In this document: piece by piece, positions 1 to 9,760 of the stretch | Layout: each line of letters begins with the position of its first letter | How positions within the stretch are numbered: the stretch's first letter is position 1 | Assembly (NCBI GenBank): GCA_948474755.1 | Contig: CAOLHI010000956.1 | Coordinates: 620,001-684,000, forward strand | Source: Ctenosaura bakeri | Taxonomy: Eukaryota > Chordata > Lepidosauria > Squamata > Iguanidae | Direction: 5' to 3' | Length of the DNA: 64,000 nt | Translations under genes and position numbers: made by a program | Notes under the pieces: model-generated | What the model was told of the DNA's origin: nothing | The model's database searches: none | The model's input: the letters and a program-made list of their open reading frames with translations, nothing else

Positions 1-880
1 ATCATAGAGTTGGAAGAGACTTTAATGGCCACCCTCTGCCATGCAGGAACACACATTCAAAGCACCCCTAGCAAATGGTAATCCAGCCTCTGTTTAAAAA
101 CTTCCAAAGAAAGTGACTCCAACACACTCCAAGGCAGACAATTCCACTGTCGAACAGCTCTTACCATCAGAAAGTTCTTCTTGATGTTTAGGTGGAATCT
201 CTTTTCCTGTAGTTTGAATCCATTCCTCTATGTCCTGGGCCCTTTTCGAATGCATTTTTTTTTGCGCGAGCGCCCCTTGAGCGTCGCGTAAATGGGAGCA
301 TCGCTCTGTATGACGCACTCCCACTCGCGCGACGCTCACGAGGCTAAAGCGGGGAGTGCGCGCATTTTTTTATTTTTGGTTGTAAGCCGAAAATACTGCG
401 TGCTCGTGCAATCCTCGCGGTGCCCTCGTGCATTTACCTGCGTGTGGTGCTTCGGCGAGCCGGGGCGGTTGCACTTCCTTCCCCCAGCACAGCCTACAGC
501 TCCCAGACTGCGCTGCGGAAGGAAGGAGCGGGGCGCTAGTGCGACAGTCGCGCTACCAGGAAGCCAATGCGGGAGACAGAAGGGCTGTCATGAGCAGCTT
601 GCGCAAGCGGCTGCTCCCCACTGCCGCGACGAAGGTAAGGTAGAAAAGGGAGCTGGTTTCTGGAGCAGCAAAAAACAAGCTTGTTCCACCCTCAACATGA
701 CATCCCTTCAAATATTTAAACATGGCTATCATGTCACCTCTTAACTTTCTTTTCATCAGGCTAAACATACCTTCTTCCAAAGCCACTCCTCATAGGGCAT
801 GGTTTTCAAATCCTCATTGTTTTGGTCGCCCGCCTCTGGACATGTTCCAGCTTGTCAATATCCTTCTTGCATTGAATTAA
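1..880 (-). mobile_element. CR1 LINE, 3' portion, antisense, split by an insertion
   Basis: On the minus strand this reads as the last part of CR1 ORF2 (C-terminal region after the reverse transcriptase) plus the short 3' UTR. The first bases of the window are the reverse of the usual CR1 ending (CCAACTCTATGAT type). Minus-strand translation of 786-660 gives LRGDMIAMFKYLKG followed by GGTSLFFAAPE, the conserved CR1 C-terminal signature. The element is broken at 239-652 by a GC-rich insert and resumes at about 657. Similarity fades near 870-880. The 3' end lies at or just left of base 1. The copy is 5'-truncated and non-functional, like most CR1 copies. Family assignment is by recognition and was not searched. 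Confidence 0.85.
239..652. mobile_element. GC-rich MITE inserted in CR1
   Basis: A 414-bp CpG-rich block interrupts the CR1 sequence. It starts GCCCTTTTCG and ends GAAAAGGGAG, a short imperfect terminal inverted repeat. CTGG stands on both sides (235-238 and 653-656), and joining the flanks restores continuous CR1. Positions 466-530 resemble 4374-4435 (CCCCAGCACAGCCT, then a GGAAGGAAG motif), so the two inserts are probably related. No protein is encoded; the open frames across it are due to GC richness. It is probably a non-autonomous DNA transposon; the superfamily is not certain. Confidence 0.55.
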
Positions 881-2761
881 ATCTTCTAATTTAATATGCA
901 CAATGCATACAGCAATATGTCCAGAATCCTCTTGGAGCTTTACACTAGTTATCTGGAGATTATGTTAGTGGATCTAGCCTTTCTGATATTACATAAGGAG
1001 GTATGAAGTACTGATTTATTCAAGACACCTGAATCTCAGAGCAGTGGCTGCTGGATGTCTTCTTTCATCTCAGATGACCACTGATCAGTCATAGGGTTGC
1101 AGCAAGAAAGCTTTCTCACCGCTGTTGGGCTGGCAGCCTCCATCCTCCCTCTGTAAATATCAGGTCTGTAGATATGGATGCTGGAAGAACTTTACTTTGG
1201 AAATACAATCATCCATCCATCCCTAATCATGGCACCAAACAATTGGCTCTATATTTGCTACAGATGATATGTTACTACATAATAAGTAAATAAGAGAAAC
1301 CTCACAGCTAAATACTGTACAAAAAGAGTAGAAGCCCACAGGTAGGTTGGATATATGCATAATAATTGTAGAGGTGCATTCTGGAGAGTAAAATAATCTG
1401 CTTTCACTGAGCCCTAAAAGGCTTCTTTATGCTATTTCATGAAGAAAAATTGCTGAAATAATTGCTGAAATAATAATTTCATCTTTAAAACTTGACTCCA
1501 GCCAGAAAAGTTAAAATTATAACTAGTGGATGTTTGTGTCCAGATCTATACTCTATTTGCATTGAGGATCTTGTGTGATTCTTTAACACTTCTTGCATTC
1601 TTTGCTCATTTTTATAACACTTGTACCCTTTGAATCTGAATATATCTTTGCTTATCTTATGCAACATCTTTCACATAGCTTCCTGTGCTATTTCAAGAAC
1701 ATCATGACTGCAGCATTGTTTAGTAGTCTTAACTATCCCATTTCTAGTATTTTTCTTTTTCTTTTTTAACATTGTACAATAGCTTTTAATAAGTTCTCAA
1801 AGTAATGGCACAATTGCATATTTAGTATTAATATACAAATGTTGTAAAAATGAATAAATGTAATAAAGGTAACAAAGTAATTTAAAATGGAAAAGGCTTT
1901 GATTACTGCAGCTGCTCCTTATTTCCCTTTTTAAGTGTATAGACAATGAACAGCAAAAAGGTAAAGAAACATAGCAACAAAATACTCTGAATGCCTTCTG
2001 GAATACTTTGCATTTACAGTCTCGGGTAGCATTCAACCCATTTCCTCAGAATGTAAAGCTTTTGCGTTATGGCTATGTGTTCTAGTATTTTTCCTCACTT
2101 TTAGGTTAGAATTCAAGCAATTTCTAGTCTCTGGAGAATGTTGTTTATCCATACTATTTTGGCTTTCTACTTAGAATTCTGCTGATCTCTTGCCTACCTC
2201 AAAATGGATTCTACTTCTAAGCTGGAATAATCTTTTTTTTCCAGTTCTGGACTTTGTTCTCGAATAGGATCCCTGGGGCCTTGATTACCAAAGAGGGAGA
2301 CATACAGAACTGAGCTCTGATGTGCCTTTGACATAATACTGAGATGGCCCATGGTATCTATTCTATGATTTCCATAGCCCTCTGTCTTCCAGATCAGATC
2401 TACTGGTTCAAAAGGCATGTCCCTTTGTTTTTGTTTTATGATTTATTTCAAGTGACTCTGATATGATTTCAGCTCTTTGTTGAATTCCATTCAGAATCTG
2501 TGAGCTTAAATGTAAATTCTTCTTCCAGTTCTCTAGGCAGTCTTGCTGTTTTCATTGTATCAACTAGTTATTTTGTGGCTGTGATTCAGCTAAGAGCTTT
2601 GTTGTGTTACACATTTTTTGTTTGCAATAAAAAAAAAAGATGACAGAAAATGTGCATGCTTCTAAATCCCTATAGTACAGAATGGGAATTCATAAGATAT
2701 TTATTTTTAAAAAGGAAATTGAACTGTTTCTTTCTTTCTTTCTTTTTTATGATCCAGGTAC
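881..2761. other. No gene seen, AT-rich unique sequence
   Basis: Frames are short and broken on both strands. I recognise no repeat family apart from a short (TTTC)n run at 2726-2746. Nothing supports an exon or RNA gene. Confidence 0.5.
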
Positions 2762-2843
2762 TATTCTCTGTGAGAAGCTGATGTTTTCTGAGAAGCTCTA
2801 GAATCAATCTGTGATATATATTTGCAGCACAGCACATTATATA
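2762..2843 (+). repeat. Direct repeat copy 1 (about 80 bp)
   Basis: This stretch matches 3398-3480 in the same orientation, about 640 bp away. Shared blocks include CTCTGTGAGAA, TTCTGAGAAGC, CTAGAATCAAT and GATATATATTTGC. Divergence is moderate (scattered substitutions). The flanks of the two copies do not match. It could be an old local duplication or two copies of an interspersed repeat; it has no LTR hallmarks. Confidence 0.7.
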
Positions 2844-3397
2844 AGCTCCACACCAGAAGCACCAGCAAGGGAGCTGTTTTGCTTCCAAGAAATACAATTT
2901 ATGTTTATAACTTTGAAATATAATCATTTTGGGGAAGAATATGACCCTAGGATCCCATTCAGCTGGCAGTAATCTCATAATATGTGAAATTTCCTTTACA
3001 GCCTGCATACAATGAAAAGACCTCAGTACAGAGAACCAGAGCGTGTTATGACAGCTTTAAACAAACCACAGTCGTCATCTCAGGCTGTGCAAATCTGTCC
3101 CCCACCAAAGGAGGTGAAAGGCAGGAAAAGATTGGATTTCATATCATGTGTTCTGTAGGCAAAACTCCAGTGATAGTTTTTATCTTTAAGTGACTGTGGG
3201 GACACTCTGATTAATCTGAGCAAAAATCATAGGTTACTACAGGATTGTGAAACTATCCATGTACGTAAACACTAAAAGTGGGCAAAGCCCCTGTGGCATG
3301 ATTTATATTTGGCACAGGGGTAAAGAGAGTTATTAAAAAAAAATCTGAAATGAATTAATCATAACTACTGTTCATTTATGGATTGCCTCAACACGTT

Positions 3398-3480
3398 CTG
3401 ATCTCTGTGAGAACTTGATGTCTTCTGAGAAGCACTAGAATCAATATTTGATATATATTTGCGGCATGACAGATTATATT
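3398..3480 (+). repeat. Direct repeat copy 2 (about 80 bp)
   Basis: Second copy of the repeat at 2762-2843. The 550 bp between the copies holds no recognisable element, and no gene is seen from 2844 to 3940 beyond this repeat. Confidence 0.7.
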
Positions 3481-3940
3481 AATGGCACATAATATTCATT
3501 TGTTTTAAGAGTTAACCTTCCAATTTCTGAATACAGTGTGAACATAGCAGACCTTGATATCCTGGTTGTCTTTCAGAAGCCTCTGAGTGGCTCAGTAGTT
3601 AGCAGGATGATGGCCTAGATCAGTCTTTGGTTTGATCCAATAGAAGTTTTTTCATACTTTCATGCCATCTATACACTCATACACTATGCTATCTTTCTCT
3701 GCTAAAGCATTTCTTGATTGGGAAAATCTATGACTGGATCAATCAAGAGGGAACTGAAATGTGCTATTTCATCCCCTGAGGCATGAAGACACCTTTGGAA
3801 CTTTTTCCTTGAGGAGAGAGATGTCTCCCAAATGTTCTGAGCTGCTCTGAGATATTACTCTGCACAGATGTAGAACTAATGTGTATCACTGTGTGCAGAC
3901 AGTCACACCGTGAGTTTTAATAACAGGTAGGCAATCTGAG

Positions 3941-4145
3941 AGAGCCAGTGTGGTTTAATAGTTTGAGCGTTGGACTATGACTGGAGACTAGGGTTCAATT
4001 CACAGCTCAGCCATGGAAATGCATTGTGTGACATTTGGTGTGTCACTTTCAGCTCCAGAAAATAGGTTCTCCTTAGGATGACCATAAGTCAGAAATGACC
4101 TGAAGGCACACAGAAACAACAAGAACAACAACAGAAACAACAACT
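3941..4145 (+). mobile_element. tRNA-derived SINE with (ACA)n tail
   Basis: It starts GAGCCAGTGTGGTTTAATAG, has a tRNA-like B-box region (GGGTTCAATTC near 3990) and a middle section ending GACCATAAGTCAGAAATGAC. It finishes with an AACAACAAGAACAACAAC tail. The same family is found at 4577-4815 (plus) and on the minus strand at 19257-19484, 47716-50337 (split) and 59343-59560. It is a short non-coding retroelement with an internal RNA polymerase III promoter that depends on a LINE for mobility. Confidence 0.85.
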
Positions 4146-4147
4146 GT

Positions 4148-4573
4148 GGCCCTTTTTGCAGGATATCATCATCCCACAGTGGGGATGGGAGAAGAATGGG
4201 ACCTGATGATGCTTATGCATGCTGTTGTCCATGTCCCATTGTTATCCCATTCCCAGGTGGTGCGATCATGCTGCAAATCATTAACAGGATTACCCATCAA
4301 TGACTGGTGACTGTGCAGCCCTCCCACCACTTCCCACACTTACCTGAGCTGCAGAGGGTCAGGAAGCTTGATGGTTGCGCTTTCTGCCCCAGCACAGCCT
4401 GGAACAGTGCACAGCTGCACTGTGGAAGGAAGAGGTGTGGCCATCATGCCTCTTCCATTCCAGCAGGCAGCTAGTGTGGAAGGGAGTGCTCCTTTTATGC
4501 TCTTCTCTTGGGAGAGGCTCTACTGAGATGGCTGTGGGACACTGCTGGGATCCAGTAACCTGTGGAAAGGGCC
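4148..4573. mobile_element. MITE with GGCCCTTT ends
   Basis: It starts GGCCCTTTTTGC and ends GGAAAGGGCC, so the outer 8 bp are inverted. It sits 2 bp after the tail of one SINE and 3 bp before the next. The inner part around 4374-4435 resembles the CR1 insert at 466-530. Flanking triplets (TGT and TAT) do not match, so no target duplication can be claimed. The ends resemble the GGCC-type MITEs elsewhere in the window. It encodes nothing. Confidence 0.55.
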
Positions 4574-4576
4574 TAT

Positions 4577-4815
4577 AAGTACCAGTCTGATGTAGTGGCT
4601 TGAATGTTGGATTAAGTGTCCAGAAGACCACAGTCTGAATCCCTGCTCAACTATGGAAAGTCATTGGGTGACCTTGGTCAAATCACACTTTCTCAGCCTT
4701 ATGATAAGGCAATGGTAAACATCTTCTCAATAAATCTTGCCCAGAAAACCCTATGATAGGGTCACCATAAATCAGAATTTGTTTGAAGGCGCAAAACAAG
4801 AAAAACAACAACAAA
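4577..4815 (+). mobile_element. tRNA-derived SINE with (CAA)n tail
   Basis: Same family and orientation as 3941-4145, but longer in the middle. It has the motif GGGTGACCTTGGTCAAATCA, then AACCCTATGATAGGGTCACC and a CAACAACAAAG tail. Substitutions along its length indicate an old copy. Confidence 0.85.
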
Positions 4816-5243
4816 GCTGACTTTCCTAGTGTTTCTTGCTAGGGATATGTCAGGATTCAGGAAACTACCTTGGTGAGCTTTTTATGCAGATTTTCCCCGG
4901 TCTGTGCTTCCTAGGCTGGATGTGATCTGGAACTCACACATTCATGCATAGCCATTAAAGAGTTCAGGAAAAAAAAATGTTTGAAAAGTGCATGCAGAAA
5001 AATGTGCACAGTTTAGATGTGTATGAAAGAACATTGCGAGTGGCCTGTGGCCTGTGGGGCAGAACAGAGGAAGGAAGGGTCTCCATGCCTGTAAGTGTTC
5101 TTAATCAGATTTTGGTATGGCTAGACGCTATTGAGAGGGACGGATTGGGTGAGAAGCAGGGCTAATTGCCTTCAGAGAGGTGGGAACAAGCATCCTCATC
5201 ATAGCATGACAGTTGGGAGGCCGGGCCCTCAGGAGAGTCAGAA

Positions 5244-6253
5244 GTGGCGGGAGCAGCACCAGGTGAGTCTGTTGGTCACAAGGAGGGCACTGCATCCATA
5301 CCATGGCCCTGGAGTTTCATTACCCCTCCAAGGAATATGACATGGGCCCCACCGGCAGGTTTATCAGAGATATCATTTTCTTCTTCACCTTCTTCCCTTG
5401 GGGAGCAAATGTCACCCTCTCAGCTGCCATCAGGGGTGACACTGCATTCACAGGATGTCCCTGGATCCACTCAGTGTGGGGCCCCGGGATCACAGGAGTC
5501 AAGCAAGGATTCAGGCGTTGAGGAGAAGGCAGGTAAGCAGTCAGGGGTTTTGGATGATCACCTGACCCCAGCCACTATTGAAAGGATTCTGAAAGGAGAA
5601 TACGTAGACCTATTCTCCCTTTTGTATCAAGAGCTTGATAAGAAAGAGGAGGATTGGACACGGGTGAGAGAGAACAATTGAAAAAACGCAGGATTGACAA
5701 GAACTGGACTAATTGGTTTATAGGTTATCTCATTTACATGGATGTGATAGTTAAAGCCCAGCCATCAAGAGCTCACTCCCTGGTGGTGTATTTGAACATG
5801 TATTTGATTTTCAGGGCTCATGCAGATTTTGCTGGGATTCATTGGCTGCACTATGATGAGAAGTTTAGGCTGAGGGCAGCAAAGCAGCCAAGCCTGTGCT
5901 GGGACAGCATCCAGCCTGAATTGTGGATGCAGACATTGACCCCTGCCCACCCCATTTTTGGTGAGAGGTCCCACTCTGGTCATCTGGAGCAGTTCAACAA
6001 GTCCGAGGGGCCTCCCTGCACTCAGGGCTCTCAGGAGCAGCAGCAAATCCAGCTCTGCTGAGAGTTTGGGATGCAAGGGTTTTGTGCCTGTCACCCTTGC
6101 AAATACAAGCACTTATGTGGGATCTGCTGGGGCTCTCCCTCCATTCACAACTGCACCAAGGGGAGAGGGGGAGGGACAAGCCTCAGAGATGGAGGTGGCA
6201 AGCGGTGTCCAGGAAATCAGCCACCACTTCACAAAGGGGCCCAGTCCAATTAG
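5244..6253 (+). pseudogene. Gag-like region of the Ngaro-like element
   Basis: The first part (5244-5681) is a 145-residue frame, Ser/Pro-rich at the start, ending in a helical stretch (ERILKGEYVDLFSLL) typical of this group's Gag. The frame then shifts: 5654-6061 continues with NWTNWFIGYLIYMDVIVKAQ and LHYDEKF, again typical. After a stop at 6059-6061, 6071-6253 holds a Cys/His cluster (CACHPCKYKHLCGICW, then HNC), probably a zinc-binding nucleic-acid motif. The original protein presumably packaged element RNA. A frameshift near 5655-5680 and internal stops make it non-functional. The start at 5244 is the first ATG of the open frame and need not be the original one. Confidence 0.6.
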
Positions 6254-6271
6254 TGCTGAGAGGCTGCTGGC

Positions 6272-7810
6272 TTGGCTCCCTTTTACCTGGACCAGGCTGT
6301 AGCTCTATATCTGGGGAAGGGATTTACTTGGGGGTTCAGGATCCTGAGTGTGGGACCTCAGCAGTTTTTTATGGCCAATAACCTTAAATCAGTAATAGGC
6401 AAAGAGCACATAGTGAGGGAGAAAATTAGTAAGGAGGTTGCTGAAGGCAGAGGGTTAGGCCCATTTGACCAGCCTTCCACTCCCAACATTAGAGTTTCCT
6501 CACTAGGAGTTGTCCCTAAGAAGGCTCCAGGTGAATTCAGGTTAATCCACCATTTGTCTTATCCCAGAGGTGAGTCCGTTAATGATGCCATTCCAGCTGA
6601 GTTATGGTCTGTTAAGTGTACTTTGTTCAATGCAGCTGTATGGGTGGTGCGCAGGCATGGCGTTGGGGCCGAACTGGCCAAGTCTGATATCAAGTCAGTC
6701 TGATATCAAGTCAGTCTGCTGCCTGTACATCCATGTGACTTTGAGCTTTTGGGATTCGCCTTTGAGGGTAAATTCTATGGTGATCGCCCCCTCCCTATGG
6801 GATGTTCTGTGTCTTGCTCTGCCTTTGAGACGTTCAGTACTTTTTTAGAATAGGCCATCAAATGTAAATCGGGCTTTAAGGGCATTATGCATTATTTGGA
6901 TGATTTCTTATTTGTGAGATGCTATGGTTCTGGGCAGTGCACATTTCTCTTGGCAGAATTCACATCTCTCATGGGGGAGTTGGGTGTGCCCTTGGCACAT
7001 GAGAAAACTGAGGGCCCCATGCAGCAGCTTACGTTTCTGGACATTGAACTGGATACAGTCAACCAAGCTTGTAAACTACCACCAGCAAAGGTTCAGGATC
7101 TTAACTCAAGGGTGACTTTCTTCATGGGTAGACACAAGGCTACCCTTAAGGAATTTCAGGAGTTGGTGGGGCACCTGAATTTTGCCTGCCGGGTGGTTGC
7201 GCCTGGCATGGCATTCCTTCGGCACCTGTGTGACGCCATGAAGAGCATCACGAAGCCGCATCACAGAATTAGGATCACCAGAGGGATTAAATTGGACTTA
7301 GGGGTGTGGCAGGAGTTCCTGGCTGACTTCAGTGGTGTCTCTTTTTGGCGCAATGAGATCAAGGTCAGGGATGCACTGGAAATATCAACTGACGCAGCAG
7401 GATCCATTGGCTTTGGTGTCTTTTTCAGGGGCAAGTGGTGTGCACAGAGATGGCCTGAGAGTTGGGCAGAGGTAAGCCTCACAGCTGACCTTACATTTTT
7501 GGAGTTTTTTCCAATATTAATGGCAAATGCCTCAGTCCACTTTTGGTGTGACAGCTTGGCCGTGGTCAGGGTGATTAACTCTCTCTCCTCTAGGTCGCAG
7601 TGTGTCATGCACTTGGTGCAGGCTTTCATGCTTCAATGTCTCTGTTTTAACATAGTCTTCACAGCCGTACACATTGCTGGCGTGGATAATTCACTGGCTG
7701 ATACTGTTTCCTGTATGCAGATGGAATGTTTCAGAAAGCTGGCAGCAGACACTGCTGTCCTCCCGGAACCAATGCCCTTTGATCTGTGGAAGCTTGGCGG
7801 GGTGAGGTAG
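6272..7810 (+). pseudogene. Reverse transcriptase / RNase H of the Ngaro-like element
   Basis: RT fingers and palm: LGVVPKKAPGEFRLIHHLSY (near 6500-6555) and SDIKS (6683-6697), which carries the first catalytic Asp. The polymerase active site YLDDFLF is at 6893-6913. RNase H follows, counting from the Met at 6887: Asp169 in ISTDAAGS, Glu206 in TFLEFFP, Asp222 in CDSLAVV and Asp267 in AGVDNSLAD. The whole region is one reading frame with two internal stops. The first, TGA at 6701, lies inside a 16-bp tandem duplication (6683-6714); the second is TAG at 6851. The enzyme once copied element RNA to DNA. Stop 7808-7810 also separates it from the recombinase, with which it was probably one polyprotein. 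Confidence 0.85.
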
Positions 7811-8692
7811 CACAGATCATCGGTATGTCAATTGCACCCAGCACCAGAAAGAGCTACAATAAGTCCTCTAGGGATTTCACTATCTAGTGGGTTACAGGAT
7901 GCATGGTCACTCCCTGTGGACCACATTTTGCAGTTCTGCTTGTCTCTTAAGGAAGCAGGCCTCTCCCCTCAATCCATTAGATCTCGCATGTCCGCTCTGG
8001 CCTTTTGATCCAAGGCATGAGGCTTCCCTGATCCCACCAGTGATTTTAAGATAGGCAAATTTATTGAAGGGTGGGTCAAGCAAAAAAGGATGGCCTGAGA
8101 TGTCAGGCAACCACTTTCTCCTGGCATTCTGAAGGGTTTGGGCGACACATGGAAAGTCCTTTGCTCTTCTTCGTAAGAGGCTCTCTTGTTTCACTCAGCG
8201 GCTCTCACTGCATTTTTTGGCGCATTGAGGGTAAATGAGTTGGTTGTTCAGAGCAAGAGAGACAGGTCTGGCAGGGCCCTAGAGTTTAGGGACCTGACCT
8301 GGGGTGACTGGCATTTATTCCTTCACATAAGGGGATCAAAAACTGATCAGGCCAGGCGGGGCACTGTGGTTACATTGCAGGAATGTTCTGATGCTGCTTT
8401 ATGCCCTGTCAGGGTGCTAAGGGCTTATATAGCCAGACGGGGGTCACATCTGAGGCCTTTGTTTTGTCATGCTGACACAACCCCACTCACTAGGTACCAA
8501 TTCTGGGCCACCACAAAAAAGGCTTTGATCTCTCTAGGCCTACAGGGCACTAAGTCTGGCACACATTCGTTTTGCATAGGTGCAGCTTCCACTGCAGCTC
8601 TGATGGGCATGACCGCTGAAGGCATCCAGAGAATCAGGAGATGGAAGTCCATGGCATACCAGCATTATGTCAGGCTGATTCACCTGTTATAA
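7811..8692 (+). pseudogene. Tyrosine recombinase of the Ngaro-like element
   Basis: It continues the RT frame. The N-terminal DNA-binding part (7811-8185) is recognisable (LQFCLSLKEAGLSPQSIRSR) but has in-frame stops at 8006, 8018, 8096 and 8174. The catalytic part (8186-8692, 168 residues) has the first Arg in FGALRVNEL (residue 15), the His box GTHSFC (His127), Trp153 in RRWKS and Tyr158/Tyr161 in AYQHYVR as candidate nucleophiles. The box II Arg expected at residue 130 is Cys (TGC), as a CpG transition would give. The enzyme would have inserted the circular DNA intermediate without DDE chemistry. It is inactive here. Confidence 0.8.
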
Positions 8693-8738
8693 TGTTTTTG
8701 GTTTCGTTTCAGATTGTCCTTTTCTGGCCGGGAGGAGG

Positions 8739-9307
8739 CGAGTGCTGATCTGTGGTCACAGCTTCATCTTTTGTGTAGAGTGGCAGGCTCATTATGGCCC
8801 TTTTGGCCCACATTTGGGATTGGGTGACCGAGCCTCACTCCAATGACTTGGCAAGAGAGGCCTTCGCTGGCTTGGCTTGTTGCCTATGCTGTTTGGGGAG
8901 TGCCGTGGGCCTCTGCCTGATGTGTTGACCTGGGTAGTAATGACCTTGGACTTTTAAAAGGAAAGGCCTTGATCATACAGGCCATTCATGATATGCGGCT
9001 CATTTTCAACACTTGGCCTGTCGTCAGCATTGCTTGGTCTGCAATTATTCAAAGAAAAGTGTGGGGTGGGGGAGGGGATCCTCGACCATTGGAATTCACT
9101 TGTAGGCAAGCGAACAGGGAAATTTGCAATGCTTTGAGACAGGGCTTGGGTCACTATACTCCTCACTGTGACGTCGTCTTTGATAAACCTGAGCTGTATA
9201 GGCCCGACGGGGTACACTTGTCATCCGAGGGCAATGAAATCTTTCTGCAGGATTTGCAACGGTGGCTTGAAGCTATCCTGAGTGGGGGTTGGGGGGATAA
9301 GGACTAA
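8739..9307 (+). pseudogene. SGNH (GDSL-type) hydrolase of the Ngaro-like element
   Basis: Block I with the nucleophile Ser reads RVLICGHSF, Ser codon 8760-8762. Block III reads LGSNDLG (8930-8950) with the catalytic Asn. Block V reads RPDGVHLSSEGN, with Asp at 9206-9208 and His at 9215-9217. The block order and catalytic residues match SGNH esterases. Block I is in a different frame from blocks III and V, so at least one frameshift lies between 8762 and 8924; one or more stops also occur there. The last 112 residues are an uninterrupted frame (8969-9307). The role of this domain in DIRS-order elements is not established; lipid or ester hydrolysis is inferred from the family only. Confidence 0.75.
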
Positions 9308-9760
9308 GCAGACGCTTGCCCTTATCCATGGCTGTTGGGGGGAGGGATCTGAGGGTTTTGGTGAGTACCTATGGTACCCTTTGGTGTAGGATAAATGCTG
9401 TCCTTGGGGCGGGCCTGGGACTTGCCCCTACCACGGCGTCATGAGACGAGGGGGTTGCAGTTTGGGGGCTAGCCTTCCAGAAAAGGACTGGCCAAAGTTG
9501 TAACCCAGCCTCATGGATTGGCTTCTGGGCCTGGTACCTCGCCCAAGGAGGGCTGGGGAAGAGATATGGAGGTGACCCTTGCCTTAGCCTATCCAAGCTG
9601 TTGACCTACCTTCTCAGGTCATAAGTTCAAATTCAAGGTCAAGGTCAAGTTTAAATTCAAGACCAAGTTCAAGGTCAAGTGCACTACTAGCTTTAATTAG
9701 GCATGCATTAATAAATTGCCCGAGTTCAACCCAAGTTCTGTGTGTGGTCTCTTCATTTCA
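9308..9760 (+). other. 3' untranslated / terminal region of the Ngaro-like element
   Basis: Non-coding, G-rich at first. At 9618-9680 it becomes a run of short TTCAAGGTCAAG-like repeats. A polyadenylation-type signal AATAAA is at 9710-9715. The real terminal repeats were not identified. Confidence 0.45.

Larger units (their letters stand above)
5180..9760 (+). mobile_element. Ngaro-like DIRS-order retroelement, decayed
   Basis: This region encodes, in order, a Gag-like region, reverse transcriptase with RNase H, a tyrosine recombinase and an SGNH hydrolase. The set RT, RNase H and tyrosine recombinase, with no DDE integrase and no aspartic protease, defines the DIRS order. An added SGNH/GDSL-type hydrolase is known from vertebrate Ngaro-type elements. 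RT/RH and recombinase lie in one frame (6272-8692) broken only by stops. Base composition is more GC-rich than the flanks. I could not find the split direct repeats expected of Ngaro, so both outer limits are approximate: the left end lies between 4816 and 5243, the right end near 9720-9770. Confidence 0.8.

Noticed and set aside
292..744. 150-codon frame with many Cys and Arg
   Set aside because: It lies inside the GC-rich MITE and continues into antisense CR1. GC richness explains the lack of stops.
2762..3480. Pair of direct repeats read as LTRs of a small element
   Set aside because: The copies lack TG...CA ends, the flanks show no target duplication, and nothing between them resembles retroelement sequence.
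4816..5243. Left terminal repeat of the Ngaro-like element
   Set aside because: I compared this stretch with 9308-9770 by eye and found no convincing repeat, so no boundary is claimed.
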